DNA of 64,000 bases from Clostridium sp. C8-1-8 (lineage in GTDB: Bacteria > Bacillota > Clostridia > Clostridiales > Clostridiaceae): assembly GCF_009928445.1 (NCBI RefSeq), contig NZ_JAABNO010000028.1, positions 1-64,000 of the forward strand. The letters are read 5' to 3'. The position numbers and the translations under genes are program-made. Of the stretch, positions 43,351 to 53,206 are shown piece after piece (the stretch's first letter is position 1; the number at the start of each line of letters is the position of its first letter). The notes beneath the pieces are model-generated. The model saw only the letters and a program-made list of their open reading frames with translations, was not told the DNA's origin and ran no database searches.

Positions 43351-43659
43351 CTACTTTTTTATTAAGGTCAATGCTTTTTCAAGAACCTTTTGACCGTTCA
43401 TCATACCGTAATCTTGAGGAGCGATAACATCTATTGGTACATTATGTTCATCACATATCTGTTTAGCTCTTGCTAGTGCAAATCTTATTTGAGGCCCAAG
43501 CAATACTAAATCAGCTTCAGGGATATATTTCTTCATTTGAGCTTCTGGGTAAGCATTTATAGTTACTTCTAACCCTTTTGCTTTTGCTGCTGCTTCCATC
43601 TTGGTTACCAACAAACTAGTAGACATACCTGCTGAACAGAATAAAACGATATTAATCAT
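43351..43659 (-). CDS. PTS lactose/cellobiose-family subunit IIB
   Basis: A 102-aa soluble IIB of normal size. The phosphorylated cysteine is in the P-loop-like LFCSAGMSTSLLV (Cys ~8), followed by LGPQIRFALAR and the closing DVIAPQDYGMMNG. It takes phosphate from IIA and gives it to the incoming sugar at IIC. A good GGAGG precedes the ATG. Spacing to IIA is ~99 bases and to IIC ~86 bases, typical for this operon type. Confidence 0.93.
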   Translation of the reverse strand: MINIVLFCSAGMSTSLLVTKMEAAAKAKGLEVTINAYPEAQMKKYIPEADLVLLGPQIRFALARAKQICDEHNVPIDVIAPQDYGMMNGQKVLEKALTLIKK

Positions 43660-43758
43660 AATAAGTTCCTCCTATAAATATAATTTTATTAACGGAATTT
43701 TAATGCTAAATACTTGTTTATAAGTTTTATGATGTTTTAGACAAACCCTTATTTACTT

Positions 43759-44091
43759 TTATGAATTTGGTAATTGAGCCAGCAAAGGTTGCAGCTGTTT
43801 TCTAAGTTCAATAATCTGAATTATTAAGTTTTTTTCGGATATAGCAGTCATCAAGTGATCTTGGCTGTGAACAAACAAAGCTGTTATTTCCAGTTTTTCA
43901 CCTGAAGCTTCTCTGTGCAATAGTGAAGTTTGAGAGTCGTGAGCGCGGCCTATTGCTTCGTCTGCAAGTTCCATAGAGGTAGAGGCTCCTTGAAAATCTC
44001 CACTATTGGCTTTAGCGAGTGCTTCGTGAGCGTAAGCTCTAGCATCACCTGCATTGATGATGATACCCATTATTACTTCTTCCATGTTCAT
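43759..44091 (-). CDS. PTS lactose/cellobiose-family subunit IIA
   Basis: A ~110-aa three-helix IIA that works as a trimer. The active histidine lies in ALFVHSQDHLMTA (~75-80), with the N-terminal MGIIINAGDARAYAHEALAKA typical of LicA/CelC/ChbA. A longer frame starts at 44163, but that codon lies inside the sigma-54 promoter; the ATG at 44091 follows an AGGGGACAGGA stretch and matches the family start. First gene of the operon. Confidence 0.92.
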   Translation of the reverse strand: MNMEEVIMGIIINAGDARAYAHEALAKANSGDFQGASTSMELADEAIGRAHDSQTSLLHREASGEKLEITALFVHSQDHLMTAISEKNLIIQIIELRKQLQPLLAQLPNS

Positions 44092-44151
44092 TGTCCTGTC
44101 CCCCTTTAGGTGAGTATTTTGGTTTAATTTACTTCTCATGCCATATTCTAT

Positions 44152-44168
44152 AGCAAGTGTCATGCCAA
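44152..44168 (-). promoter_or_regulatory. Sigma-54 (-24/-12) promoter of the PTS operon
   Basis: On the minus strand TTGGCATGACACTTGCT fits TGGCAC-N5-TTGC, with GG and GC exactly ten bases apart. Transcription would start near 44141, giving a ~50-base leader to the IIA ATG at 44091. The adjacent LevR-like activator with GAYTGA motif is the expected partner. Confidence 0.85.
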
Positions 44169-44213
44169 AACTCTAAGAAACTTATAATTTAAAGCATTAC
44201 AGTAAATGTTTAC

Positions 44214-44327
44214 AGTGTGTTTTTATATAAAACCATAGTGTTTTAACAAAAAGTAGCTAGTGTTTTGATATGAGAAATAGTGTTTTTTTTACTTTAAACA
44301 GTGTTTTTATTAACTGAAGTTACAGTG
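44214..44327. promoter_or_regulatory. Phased AGTGTTTT repeats (predicted enhancer sites)
   Basis: AGTG(TG)TTTT occurs at 44214, 44237, 44259, 44279 and 44300, with a further AGTG at 44324; centre spacing is 20-24 bases, i.e. two helical turns. The array lies 45-175 bases upstream of the sigma-54 promoter, where enhancer-binding activators sit. The same region is the 5' flank of the activator gene, so it may serve both. Confidence 0.6.
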
Positions 44328-44447
44328 ATAACTTTTTGAAAAGTTTATAGTATTAGGTATATTTACTTTTGTTATGAAAATGTTTTAATATATAGTTAAT
44401 TACTATAATGTATTTTTTTGAGATTATTTGTGGAAAGGAGATGAATT

Positions 44448-47099
44448 ATGAAAAGAATAGATTTGGTTTATAATAAGTTGCTAGAACTTTCGCGCCCAGA
44501 TGGAATAAGTGCTTCTGAGCTTGCTGAAATAACGAATATATCTAGAGCAAATATTAGTTTCGATTTGAATAGGCTGTGGGAAGAAGGTAAGGTTAAGAAA
44601 TCTCCTGGAAGACCAGTAAAGTATTCGGTTTCCATAAAGGGACATAATAGTTCAGATGGTAAAACATCCTTAGATGATTTATTAAGAAAAAATGAAAGTT
44701 TACTAGAGGCTATTGAGGGGGCTAAGGCTGCTATACTTTATCCTCCTAAAGGAATGCATTGTTTGATATTAGGAGAAACTGGTGTTGGAAAGTCAATGTT
44801 TGCTGATTATATGCATGAATATGCTGTTGAAATGAGAGTAAAGAAAAAGGATTCTCCCTTCATAATATTTAACTGTGCTGACTATTCAAATAATCCTCAG
44901 CTTTTAAATGCTCAATTATTTGGCGTTAAAAAAGGAGCATATACTGGGGCTGAGTTTGATAAAGAGGGTTTAATAGAGAAAGCAGATGGGGGAATTTTAT
45001 TTCTAGATGAAGTTCATAGATTACCACCAGAAGGGCAAGAGGCCTTTTTTACCTTTATGGATAAGGGGTGTTTTAGAAGAATAGGTGAATCTGATATGAG
45101 GAGGGCAGATGTGCTTATAATATCTGCAACCACAGAAGAACCGGCTTCTACTCTCTTAAAGACCTTTACTAGAAGAATTCCTATGACTATAAACTTACCT
45201 TCTCTTAGAGAAAGGTCTCCTAAAGAGAGACTTGGACTAATCAAAGGCTTTTTTGATGCTGAAAGGGTAAGACTTGATAGGGAGATTGCTGCATCTTTAA
45301 ATACTATGAGAGCATTGTTATCTTATGATTGTCCTAATAATGTTGGACAACTAAAAGCAGATATACAGCTTTTATGTGCAAAGGCTTATTCAGATTTTCT
45401 AACTGGAAAGAAGAATGAAGTTAAGATAACTAGTACAGACCTTCCTCCACACATAAAAGAAGGGCTTTATAATGAGAAAGGGAATAGAATACTCTGGAAT
45501 GAAACCTTGGGAGAGAAAATAAATTTCTTTAAGTTCTCAAAGGGAGAAGACGATATTGTTAAGCAGCATAAAGAGGGAAGTATATATGACATTATAGATA
45601 ATAAAGTAAAAGAACTGAGACTAAAGGGAGTATCTAGTCTTGATATTGAAACAATACTTGAGAATGACATAACAAAATATTTCAAAATGTATATTAAAGG
45701 AGCAGAAAATGCTATAAGTAGGAAGAACCTAATAAATATATTGGGCGAAGATACACTACTTCTGATTGATAAGATGTTCTATTATGCCACAACTTCCTTA
45801 GGAAGAAATTTTGATTCCAATACTTTTTCTGCCCTTTCGCTACATGTTAATACCTTGATAGAAAGACTAAATAATAATAAGACTATAATAAATCCTCAAT
45901 TGAATTATATAATAAAAAGATATCCTAAGGAATTTGAAGTGGCAAAGGAATGCGTAAATATATTAGAAGAGCATTTAAACATAACGGTTCCTGAAGATGA
46001 GGCTGGATTTATAACTTTATTTTGGATTTTAGATAAGGAAAATAAAGAAAAAGATAAAGTCAAGGTTATATTGATAGCACATGGTGAAAGTACAGCCACC
46101 TCTATGGCTGATGTTGCTAATAAGCTTCTAGGAGAAGATGATGTTGTTGCTATTAATGCACCAATTGAAGTTAGTCCTCTTGAAGTATTGGCGGCGCTTA
46201 GAGCCTATGTTAAAAATCACTTAAACCCAGTTGGATACTTAATATTAGTAGATATGGGATCGCTAACAACCTTCGGAGAAACTATAGAAAAAGAGTATGG
46301 TATACCTGTTAGAGTGGTGCCACTTGTTTCAACTCTACATGTATTAGAGGCGGCAAGAAAAGCAAGATTAGGTAATGGAATAGAAGAAATATATAAAGAT
46401 GTTATTGCTGTCAATTCCTATGTATTTGAGCATAGCTACAATAATAAAGCCCCAGATAAATCTAAGAAGATGGCTATTGTAACAGTTTGCTTAACTGGAG
46501 AAGGTACTGCTATTGCTATGAAGAGCTTCTTATCTCATAATTTGAGGTTCGACAAAGATTTATTGGAGATTATTCCTATAAATTTTATTGAAAGAAATTT
46601 AATAAAATCTAAGCTTCAGGAAATAGAGAGAGAGAAAGAAATAATTTTTATTGTATCATCTTTTCCTTTGGATACAGAGATAAAACAATACAATATCCAT
46701 GATGTTATAAGTCTTAAGGTTATAAATGAAATACAAGAAATAGTTGATATAAAAACTACCCTTGTAAAGATGGAGGATGTTATAACTGAAAATATAGAGG
46801 GAGTAAACGGGAAAGAGCTATATAATGATATTGTAGATACTCTGAACAATGCAAAGTTTATGCTTAGAATGGAGCTTCCAGATTCAACTATACCAGGAAT
46901 AGTTCTTCATATAGCATTTATGGTCAAAAGAATTAGTAATGGTCAGAGTGCTAGTGAATATGAAGGAAGAGAGAGTTTCATAGAAGAAAACTTAAATATC
47001 TATGAAGCTGTGAAAAAGTCTTTAGTTAACCTAGAAGAAAAATATTCTATACAGGTTTCAGAGGATGAAATATGTTATATAATGAACTTCTTTCGCTAA
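44448..47099 (+). CDS. LevR-like sigma-54 activator with PTS regulation domains
   Basis: An 883-aa regulator. A N-terminal helix-turn-helix (~18-55) is followed by an AAA+ domain (~75-330) with Walker A LGETGVGKS, the sigma-54 contact motif GAYTGA and Walker B GGILFLDEVHR. PRD1 follows (~440-540), then an EIIA-Man-like domain (ILIAHGESTATSMAD, ~545-670), a further EIIB-like region, and PRD2 (~790-883). Histidines in the PRDs and EIIA domain would be phosphorylated by the PTS. It is divergent from the PTS operon and should activate its sigma-54 promoter. GGAG precedes the ATG. Confidence 0.92.
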   Translation: MKRIDLVYNKLLELSRPDGISASELAEITNISRANISFDLNRLWEEGKVKKSPGRPVKYSVSIKGHNSSDGKTSLDDLLRKNESLLEAIEGAKAAILYPPKGMHCLILGETGVGKSMFADYMHEYAVEMRVKKKDSPFIIFNCADYSNNPQLLNAQLFGVKKGAYTGAEFDKEGLIEKADGGILFLDEVHRLPPEGQEAFFTFMDKGCFRRIGESDMRRADVLIISATTEEPASTLLKTFTRRIPMTINLPSLRERSPKERLGLIKGFFDAERVRLDREIAASLNTMRALLSYDCPNNVGQLKADIQLLCAKAYSDFLTGKKNEVKITSTDLPPHIKEGLYNEKGNRILWNETLGEKINFFKFSKGEDDIVKQHKEGSIYDIIDNKVKELRLKGVSSLDIETILENDITKYFKMYIKGAENAISRKNLINILGEDTLLLIDKMFYYATTSLGRNFDSNTFSALSLHVNTLIERLNNNKTIINPQLNYIIKRYPKEFEVAKECVNILEEHLNITVPEDEAGFITLFWILDKENKEKDKVKVILIAHGESTATSMADVANKLLGEDDVVAINAPIEVSPLEVLAALRAYVKNHLNPVGYLILVDMGSLTTFGETIEKEYGIPVRVVPLVSTLHVLEAARKARLGNGIEEIYKDVIAVNSYVFEHSYNNKAPDKSKKMAIVTVCLTGEGTAIAMKSFLSHNLRFDKDLLEIIPINFIERNLIKSKLQEIEREKEIIFIVSSFPLDTEIKQYNIHDVISLKVINEIQEIVDIKTTLVKMEDVITENIEGVNGKELYNDIVDTLNNAKFMLRMELPDSTIPGIVLHIAFMVKRISNGQSASEYEGRESFIEENLNIYEAVKKSLVNLEEKYSIQVSEDEICYIMNFFR

Positions 47100-47193
47100 G
47101 TGAATAGCAGTTTTCTATTAGTAGATATATAGATACAACTATCATGGATAAAGTAAAGAATCATGAATATATTTACAGTAAGGAGGTGCAAAA

Positions 47194-47724
47194 ATGGGAA
47201 AGGTTAATTCTAATGTATTGTCAAAATCAGCCTTACTATTGGCTATAGCTATAATGTTTCAACTTATAGGAAGAACTATACCGGAAATAAATCAGTTTCT
47301 AGTAGGACCTATTATTAATGCAGTATTGCTGCTTTCAGTTTATATTTGTGGAGTCAAGTGGGGAGTTCTCACGGCTGTGCTTACTCCAATTTTGGCTTGG
47401 TTAGTTGGACAACTTGCTGCGCCTATGGCACCGTTCATACCGTTTGTAATTATTGGAAATATAATTTATGTGATGTTGTTTGGAGCGATTAGGGAAAAGA
47501 GATATGGAATTTATATAGGAATAATACTAGGTTCATTTGCTAAGTTTTTATTTTTATCACTTTCTGCATCACACTTAGTTAAGCTTATTAAGATTGGAAT
47601 ACCAATAAAGGTTTTAGATAAATTAGTACTATCCATGGGAGTCCCCCAGCTTATAACTGGATTAACAGGAGGAATAATTGCGATGGTACTTATACAAATA
47701 CTTTCTAAAAGAAAAGTTATATGA
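47194..47724 (+). CDS. ECF transporter S component-like protein
   Basis: A 176-aa hydrophobic protein with five or six TM helices. The N-terminal SKSALLLAIAIMFQLIGRTI and the PFIPFVIIGNIIYVMLFG stretch match the substrate-specificity (S) subunits of energy-coupling-factor vitamin transporters. The substrate cannot be read and no riboswitch was found upstream. AAGGAGGTG before the ATG is strong. It follows the LevR-like gene by 94 bases on the same strand, perhaps independently transcribed. The EcfA/T module is not in the window. Confidence 0.7.
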   Translation: MGKVNSNVLSKSALLLAIAIMFQLIGRTIPEINQFLVGPIINAVLLLSVYICGVKWGVLTAVLTPILAWLVGQLAAPMAPFIPFVIIGNIIYVMLFGAIREKRYGIYIGIILGSFAKFLFLSLSASHLVKLIKIGIPIKVLDKLVLSMGVPQLITGLTGGIIAMVLIQILSKRKVI

Positions 47725-47999
47725 TAAATCCGCAATGAAGACTGAGGTCTCCACAAATTATAATTAAGAACTTACATTTCAATATGAAACTTATTTGCTT
47801 CTGATTGTTACTTTTTATATAAATGCTAGAATTAAAAATTTAGGATACCATATATTTACAAAAAATATGATGCTGTATAAAGACAAATATAGATTAATAT
47901 TGAGATTAATGGTAAAATATAGATAAAATTATAATAAAAGTTTAATTATAAATAATATTTTTCTTAAAATTAAATCTCAAATTATGTGGAGGACACAAG
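47725..47999 (+). other. Intergenic region
   Basis: AT-rich, no gene and no clear hairpin. The histidine kinase RBS (GGAGG) is at its right end. Confidence 0.3.
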
Positions 48000-49541
48000 A
48001 TGTTAAGTGAGCAACTATCTCATCGTATAGAATATGGTGCATATTTCACAACTATTAATTCTATTGTGGTTAAAGCTAGTAATGAATTTTTTTATTTATC
48101 TGGTTATTCAGTAGACGAGACTATAGGGAAAAATGTCTCCGAATTATATGAAATGATAAGACTTAATATAGATTCCTTATCACTAAATGAAAATAGAAGT
48201 TATTATATTTTTGATTCTAAATTAAATTCAATAGAAGTAGATATCTTAATTGAAAGTAATAATTATAGCAATGAGATAACTTATTTTCTTATCAGAAAAG
48301 AGGCTCAAAGCTTGGGAGAAAAGCTTCCGATATTTGAAAGGTTATACTTAGACAATAGATCAGGGGTGGCTGTTTTTGCTATGCCAGATAGGATATTATT
48401 GAAGGCTAACCAAACTTATTTGGATTTTTTTGATAAGCCTTTTAATTCAAGAGAAACTACTTATGGCAGAAAGGTTGATGAGTTTGTAACAGGGTGGGAT
48501 TTAAGTCCTTTTAAAGGATTTTGGGATCAAGTAATAAAGACAAAGCAATCTTTATATATAGACGAATACTCTTTTCCTCATTTTGAAAAAGGAATAACTT
48601 ATTGGGATGGATCTCTTATTCCTATTGTATATAATGAACAGTTAAAATATGTTGTTGAGATTACCAATGATATTACTGATAAAGTAACTTATAGAAATCT
48701 AATAGAGCAGCAGAGCCAAATAATAAAAGAGGAAAAGCAGAAGGCAGAAAGAGCATTAAAAATGCAGGAAGAGTTCTTTTCATTTATATCACATGAGTTC
48801 AAAACTCCTCTAACTGTGGCTATGTCGGCTACTCAATTTTTAGAGCTAACATGCAAGGATACCTTATCTGACATGGGTAAAAAATATTTGAGGAAGATTC
48901 ATCAGAGTTCATTGCAGCAGCTTAGATTAGTAAATAATCTATTAGATATTACTAGAGCTGATACTGGATATTTAAAGTTTCATAACAGAAATGTAGACAT
49001 AGTAACTGTGACAAAGGCAATAGTTGATTCCATAGCGCTTCTTGCAAAAGAAAAGAAAATTGATGTTAAGTTTTCTTCTACTATTTCAGAGTTAATCATG
49101 GCTATTGATGATGAAAAATATGAAAGAATAATATTAAATCTTCTTTCCAATGCTATAAAGTTCACCGATGTTAAAGGTAATATTTATGTTAAGTTATCAA
49201 AGAAAAAAGGTGAATTTTGTATAAGAGTAATAGATGAGGGTGTAGGTATACCTAAGGATAAACAAAATATAATATTTGAGAGATTTGGACAAGTAAATAA
49301 TAGTCTTACTAGAGCTTCGGAAGGAACAGGCATAGGTCTATGTTTAGTTAAGCTTCTAGTAAATTCTTTAGGGGGTACGATAGAATTAGATAGCGAGGTT
49401 GGAAAAGGCAGTGTTTTCACTATCCTTCTACCAATAACTATTGCTGATGATTTCGAAGAAAGTAATAATGATTTGATGAATGATAGATTGGCTAGAGCTG
49501 TTAATATTGAGTTTTCTAATGTATATCTAAATTATCAATAA
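48000..49541 (+). CDS. PAS-domain sensor histidine kinase
   Basis: A 513-aa cytoplasmic kinase without clear TM helices. Two PAS-like domains occupy ~10-90 and ~110-235. The HisKA dimerisation helix holds the phosphorylated His in FFSFISHEFKTPLTVAM (~264). The ATPase domain follows with the N box LLSNAIKFTDV, G1 RVIDEGVGIPKD, F box and G2 ASEGTGIGLCLVKLL. No response regulator is adjacent, so it is an orphan kinase. GGAGG precedes the ATG. The C-terminal ~35 residues after the kinase core are Asn/Asp-rich. The signal is unknown. Confidence 0.9.
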   Translation: MLSEQLSHRIEYGAYFTTINSIVVKASNEFFYLSGYSVDETIGKNVSELYEMIRLNIDSLSLNENRSYYIFDSKLNSIEVDILIESNNYSNEITYFLIRKEAQSLGEKLPIFERLYLDNRSGVAVFAMPDRILLKANQTYLDFFDKPFNSRETTYGRKVDEFVTGWDLSPFKGFWDQVIKTKQSLYIDEYSFPHFEKGITYWDGSLIPIVYNEQLKYVVEITNDITDKVTYRNLIEQQSQIIKEEKQKAERALKMQEEFFSFISHEFKTPLTVAMSATQFLELTCKDTLSDMGKKYLRKIHQSSLQQLRLVNNLLDITRADTGYLKFHNRNVDIVTVTKAIVDSIALLAKEKKIDVKFSSTISELIMAIDDEKYERIILNLLSNAIKFTDVKGNIYVKLSKKKGEFCIRVIDEGVGIPKDKQNIIFERFGQVNNSLTRASEGTGIGLCLVKLLVNSLGGTIELDSEVGKGSVFTILLPITIADDFEESNNDLMNDRLARAVNIEFSNVYLNYQ

Positions 49542-49587
49542 ATTTGATGTATAATAATTGTTAAAAAAATATATGCCTAGGATATTA

Positions 49588-49636
49588 TTAAAGCTATAGA
49601 AGTTAAATCATTGGTGATTTAGCATCTATAGCTTTA
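49588..49636. terminator. Long hairpin after the histidine kinase gene
   Basis: TTAAAGCTATAGA pairs with TCTATAGCTTTAA and an inner AAATCA/TGATTT stem continues it. No T-run follows, so termination is likely but not certain. Confidence 0.55.
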
Positions 49637-49792
49637 ATGCGCTTGTTTATATTATAAGTTAGTTAGTTAAATACGGATATACATAATACCATAGCATACC
49701 ACTTAGTATTGAATATAGATATAATATGGATGTTTAATTACTACCACTTAATTGCTACAATAAATATATAAGTTGTTTAGGAGATGATTGAT

Positions 49793-50953
49793 TTGAAGAT
49801 GATGCATCCAGTTTGGGTAGAGATAAATCTTGATAATTTAGAATTTAATATAAATCATATAAAAAGTAGGATAGGAAATAGCGAGATAATAAGCGTTATA
49901 AAGGCTAATGCCTATGGTCATGGTGCTTTAGAATGTGCAAAACTCCTATCAAGTATAGGTATAAATAGATTTGGTGTTGCCAATATAATGGAAGCCATTG
50001 AGTTAAGAAAAGGTGGAATAGAAGACTCTATAATGGTACTTGGAATTTCAGGTGAAGAAACTATTGAAGAGCTTATAAAATATGACATAGAAGCAACTGT
50101 TTCAAGCTATGGATTTGCTAAGAAACTATCGGAAGCTTCAAAGGAGTTTAGGAAGATAAGTAGTGTTCATATAAAGCTAGATACTGGGATGGGGAGGATT
50201 GGGTTTTTGCCCAAAGAAGAAGAATTAAAGATAGTAGAAAATATTTGTAGGTTAGAAAACATAAAAGTTGAAAGTATATTCTCTCACTTTGCATCTGCAG
50301 ATAAAAAAGATAAGAGCTATACCTTAGAACAACTAAGTACTTATAATAATGAGATTAAAGAAATTTCCTATATTTATAAAGGCAACATAAGAAGGAATAT
50401 CGCAAATAGTGCTGGGATAATAGACATACCTGAAAGTTGTTATGACTATGTAAGGCCAGGAATTGTTCAGTACGGGTACTATCCTTCAGAAGATGTTATA
50501 AAAGAAAATTTAGAACTTAAGCCTGTATTAACTTGGAAAAGTAGAATAGTCTATTTGAAATGCTTAGATGAAAACCAATTTATAGGATATGGGCAAAACT
50601 TTAAAACTGAGAGAAAGAGTAAGATAGCAACTATACCAGTTGGATATGCTGATGGATATTCAAGAATACTGTCAGGAAAGGCTAAGGTTATAATAAATGG
50701 AAAGCTAGCACCAGTGGTTGGCAATATATGTATGGATCAAATTATGGTAGATGTCACTGAGATTCCTGATGTTAAGCTTAATGATGAGGTTATACTTTTA
50801 GGAAGTGATGGAGCTGTAAAGTTTGATGCAGATGATATGGCAGATATAATGGGTACTATTAATTATGAGGTGTTATGTAATATAGGTAGGAGAGTTACTA
50901 GAGTATATAGGAAATGTGGTCGAGATACAGATGTGGTTAATTATGTATTTTAG
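49793..50953 (+). CDS. alr: Alanine racemase
   Basis: A ~386-aa PLP enzyme. The cofactor Lys is in VIKANAYGHGALE near residue 40, and the N-terminal PVWVEINLDNLEFNINHIKS is the family start. The second catalytic Tyr lies in IPVGYADGYSR, with GNICMDQIMVDVT in the C-terminal domain. It converts L- to D-alanine for peptidoglycan. AGGAG at 49779-49783 leaves no space for the ATG at 49784; a TTG start at 49793 has nine bases of spacing, while ATGs at 49799 and 49802 are alternatives. Single gene. Confidence 0.93.
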   Translation: MKMMHPVWVEINLDNLEFNINHIKSRIGNSEIISVIKANAYGHGALECAKLLSSIGINRFGVANIMEAIELRKGGIEDSIMVLGISGEETIEELIKYDIEATVSSYGFAKKLSEASKEFRKISSVHIKLDTGMGRIGFLPKEEELKIVENICRLENIKVESIFSHFASADKKDKSYTLEQLSTYNNEIKEISYIYKGNIRRNIANSAGIIDIPESCYDYVRPGIVQYGYYPSEDVIKENLELKPVLTWKSRIVYLKCLDENQFIGYGQNFKTERKSKIATIPVGYADGYSRILSGKAKVIINGKLAPVVGNICMDQIMVDVTEIPDVKLNDEVILLGSDGAVKFDADDMADIMGTINYEVLCNIGRRVTRVYRKCGRDTDVVNYVF

Positions 50954-51082
50954 TCCATTAAAACACCAATAAAATATGATGATGGAAGGCTTCAGAATAT
51001 AACTGATACCAACGATACTAGTATTAAAATTGTATAAAAAAATTTATACTTTTTTAGTCAAAAGATAAAGGGGGAGGTTCTT

Positions 51083-53080
51083 CTGAAGCTTAACAGAAAA
51101 TTTGGTGTTTTCTTTTTTATTATGCTGATAACGCTTGCATTTCAAAATGTAAAGGCTCATGCTATCAGCATTGGTGTAACAAGCCTTACTGCAGATAGAC
51201 AATCAGCTAAGGTTGGGGAAATTGTAAAGATAAATGCTAGTGCAACAGGAACAAAAAATTTACTTTATAAGTTTTCTATTTATGATGGTGCAAGATGGTA
51301 CACTTTACAAGATTATTCCTCAAAGAACAGTACGCAGTGGCAGCCTTATAGACCTGCAACACAAAAGATAAAGGTTGAAGTAAAGGATAGGTATAGTAAA
51401 ACTATTGCTACTGTTTATAAACAAATAAGCTTTGAAGTATACAGTACTGTAAAAGCTCAGAGTATAACTAGTAGTATCAGTTCTCCAGTTACAGTAAACA
51501 CTTCTGTAAAGTTTACTGCTAATATCAACTTAACTAATGGAGTGCTCTATAGATATTATATCTATGATGGACAATCCTGGAGTATGGTTAGAGACTATAC
51601 TTATGATAAGATGTATACCTGGGTACCATCAAAGGAAGGTAAGTATAAAGTAAAAGTAGATATAAAACAAGCTAATTCATTAAGAAATCCAGATACTTCA
51701 ATTGAGACATCTTATGAAGTTAGAAGTTCAACTGCAACAATAAGCAATATAGCTTTTGATAAAACATCGCCAACTCTTGTAAATACCCCAATTACAATTA
51801 CAGCAATCGGTGGTGGGACAAGCAGTATATTATATAAGTTTATGGTGAATGATGGAACTGGTTGGGTTACCTTGAAAGATTACTCTGTTGATAATAAATT
51901 TATTTGGAATCCTACATCAGGAGCTAGCTATACCGTTAGGGTTCAAGTAAAAGCACAAGGATCAACAAGTGATTTTGAAAACTTTTTAGATAAGACCTTT
52001 GTAGTTGCAAAGCTTCCACAGGTTCAGCAGATTTCAACAAACTTAGCATCTCCAAGAAGACTTGGTAATACAATAATAATAAGCTCTAAGTCTGTTGACG
52101 GGATTGCAAGCTTATATAGATATTGGATTAATGATGGTAGTCAGTGGATTTTAGTTAACGACTACTCAACTAATTCTACATATACTTGGATACCTTCAAA
52201 AGAGGGTAAGTACAAGATTAAAGTTGATGTTAAGGATATATCATCTAAGAATATTTATGATGGATCAAAAGAAATTGAGTTTGAAATTTTGAGATACGGG
52301 AGTATTAGTTACAATAACACTAATATTACACTAGATAGTTTTGTTAATAGTCAAATGGGACTAGCTTCTAAAGCACAGACTTGGAGTAGCGGTAACTGGA
52401 TTGATGCCACAAGAGATCAAGCTAAGTATTATGCCGACCCTAATAACTTTATAACAGATTACGGGGTATATCAATTCTTAAAGCTTAACTATGTAGATGG
52501 AATAACTGTTGAGGACTTAAATAATGTGCTTTTAGGAAAAGGTGTTCTAGAAGGAAAGGGCGCTTCTTTTATACAGGCAGGAAAAACCTATAATGTGAAC
52601 CCGGTATATTTGGTAGCGCACTCTTTATTAGAGACTGGAAACGGAACATCAGCATTAGCTACAGGAATAACAGTTAGTCAGGTTCATGAGATTTTTGGAA
52701 ATATAGGGTCTAAATTAATCCCTGTTAGTTCTCCTGTGAAAGTATATAATGTTTATGGTGTAGGCGCTTATGATTCCAATCCTGATCTTTGGGGATCAGA
52801 AAATGCGTATAAACAGGGATGGTTCACAGTTGATCAAGCAATTGTAGGTGGGGCAAAGTTTATATCTCAAAGTTATATTAATAGTACAACTTATAATCAA
52901 AATACGTTATACAAGATGAGATGGGATATTGCAACTATATACAAATCGCCTAATACATTATATGTCCATCAATATGCTACAGATGTGGGATGGGCATATA
53001 AGCAATCTCAAATTATGAAAAACATAATATTAAAAATGAAAAATTCTATGTTCTACTATGAGATTCCTAAGTTCAATTAA
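51083..53080 (+). CDS. Secreted glucosaminidase with Y_Y_Y-type repeats (probable CTG start)
   Basis: A secreted ~665-aa wall hydrolase. Four tandem ~95-residue beta domains share the pattern LYRYYIYDGQSWSMVRDYT...YTWVPSKEGKYKVKVD (triple-tyrosine/Y_Y_Y-type). The C-terminal ~210 residues form a GH73-like endo-beta-N-acetylglucosaminidase with the acidic residue in VAHSLLETGNGTSALA. From the first ATG (51122) the signal peptide lacks a basic start and has no RBS. Starting at CTG 51083, five bases after GGGGAGG, gives KLNRKFGVFFFIMLI and cleavage near VKAHA, a normal signal peptide. It remodels peptidoglycan. Confidence 0.85.
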   Translation: MKLNRKFGVFFFIMLITLAFQNVKAHAISIGVTSLTADRQSAKVGEIVKINASATGTKNLLYKFSIYDGARWYTLQDYSSKNSTQWQPYRPATQKIKVEVKDRYSKTIATVYKQISFEVYSTVKAQSITSSISSPVTVNTSVKFTANINLTNGVLYRYYIYDGQSWSMVRDYTYDKMYTWVPSKEGKYKVKVDIKQANSLRNPDTSIETSYEVRSSTATISNIAFDKTSPTLVNTPITITAIGGGTSSILYKFMVNDGTGWVTLKDYSVDNKFIWNPTSGASYTVRVQVKAQGSTSDFENFLDKTFVVAKLPQVQQISTNLASPRRLGNTIIISSKSVDGIASLYRYWINDGSQWILVNDYSTNSTYTWIPSKEGKYKIKVDVKDISSKNIYDGSKEIEFEILRYGSISYNNTNITLDSFVNSQMGLASKAQTWSSGNWIDATRDQAKYYADPNNFITDYGVYQFLKLNYVDGITVEDLNNVLLGKGVLEGKGASFIQAGKTYNVNPVYLVAHSLLETGNGTSALATGITVSQVHEIFGNIGSKLIPVSSPVKVYNVYGVGAYDSNPDLWGSENAYKQGWFTVDQAIVGGAKFISQSYINSTTYNQNTLYKMRWDIATIYKSPNTLYVHQYATDVGWAYKQSQIMKNIILKMKNSMFYYEIPKFN

Positions 53081-53161
53081 TTAAATTCGGCTATAGAGTT
53101 TGATTTGAATTTTATCTGATAGGCAAAATAACGAAAAATAGAAAAGCTACAGGTGCAAACG

Positions 53162-53200
53162 AAAATTCACTGAAGAAAATTACTTCAGTGAATTTTTTGT
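53162..53200. terminator. Bidirectional terminator
   Basis: A perfect 14-bp stem AAAATTCACTGAAG (53162-53175)/CTTCAGTGAATTTT (53183-53196), T-rich on both strands, serves the glucosaminidase and the convergent DUF2935 gene. Confidence 0.85.
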
Positions 53201-53206
53201 TTATCA

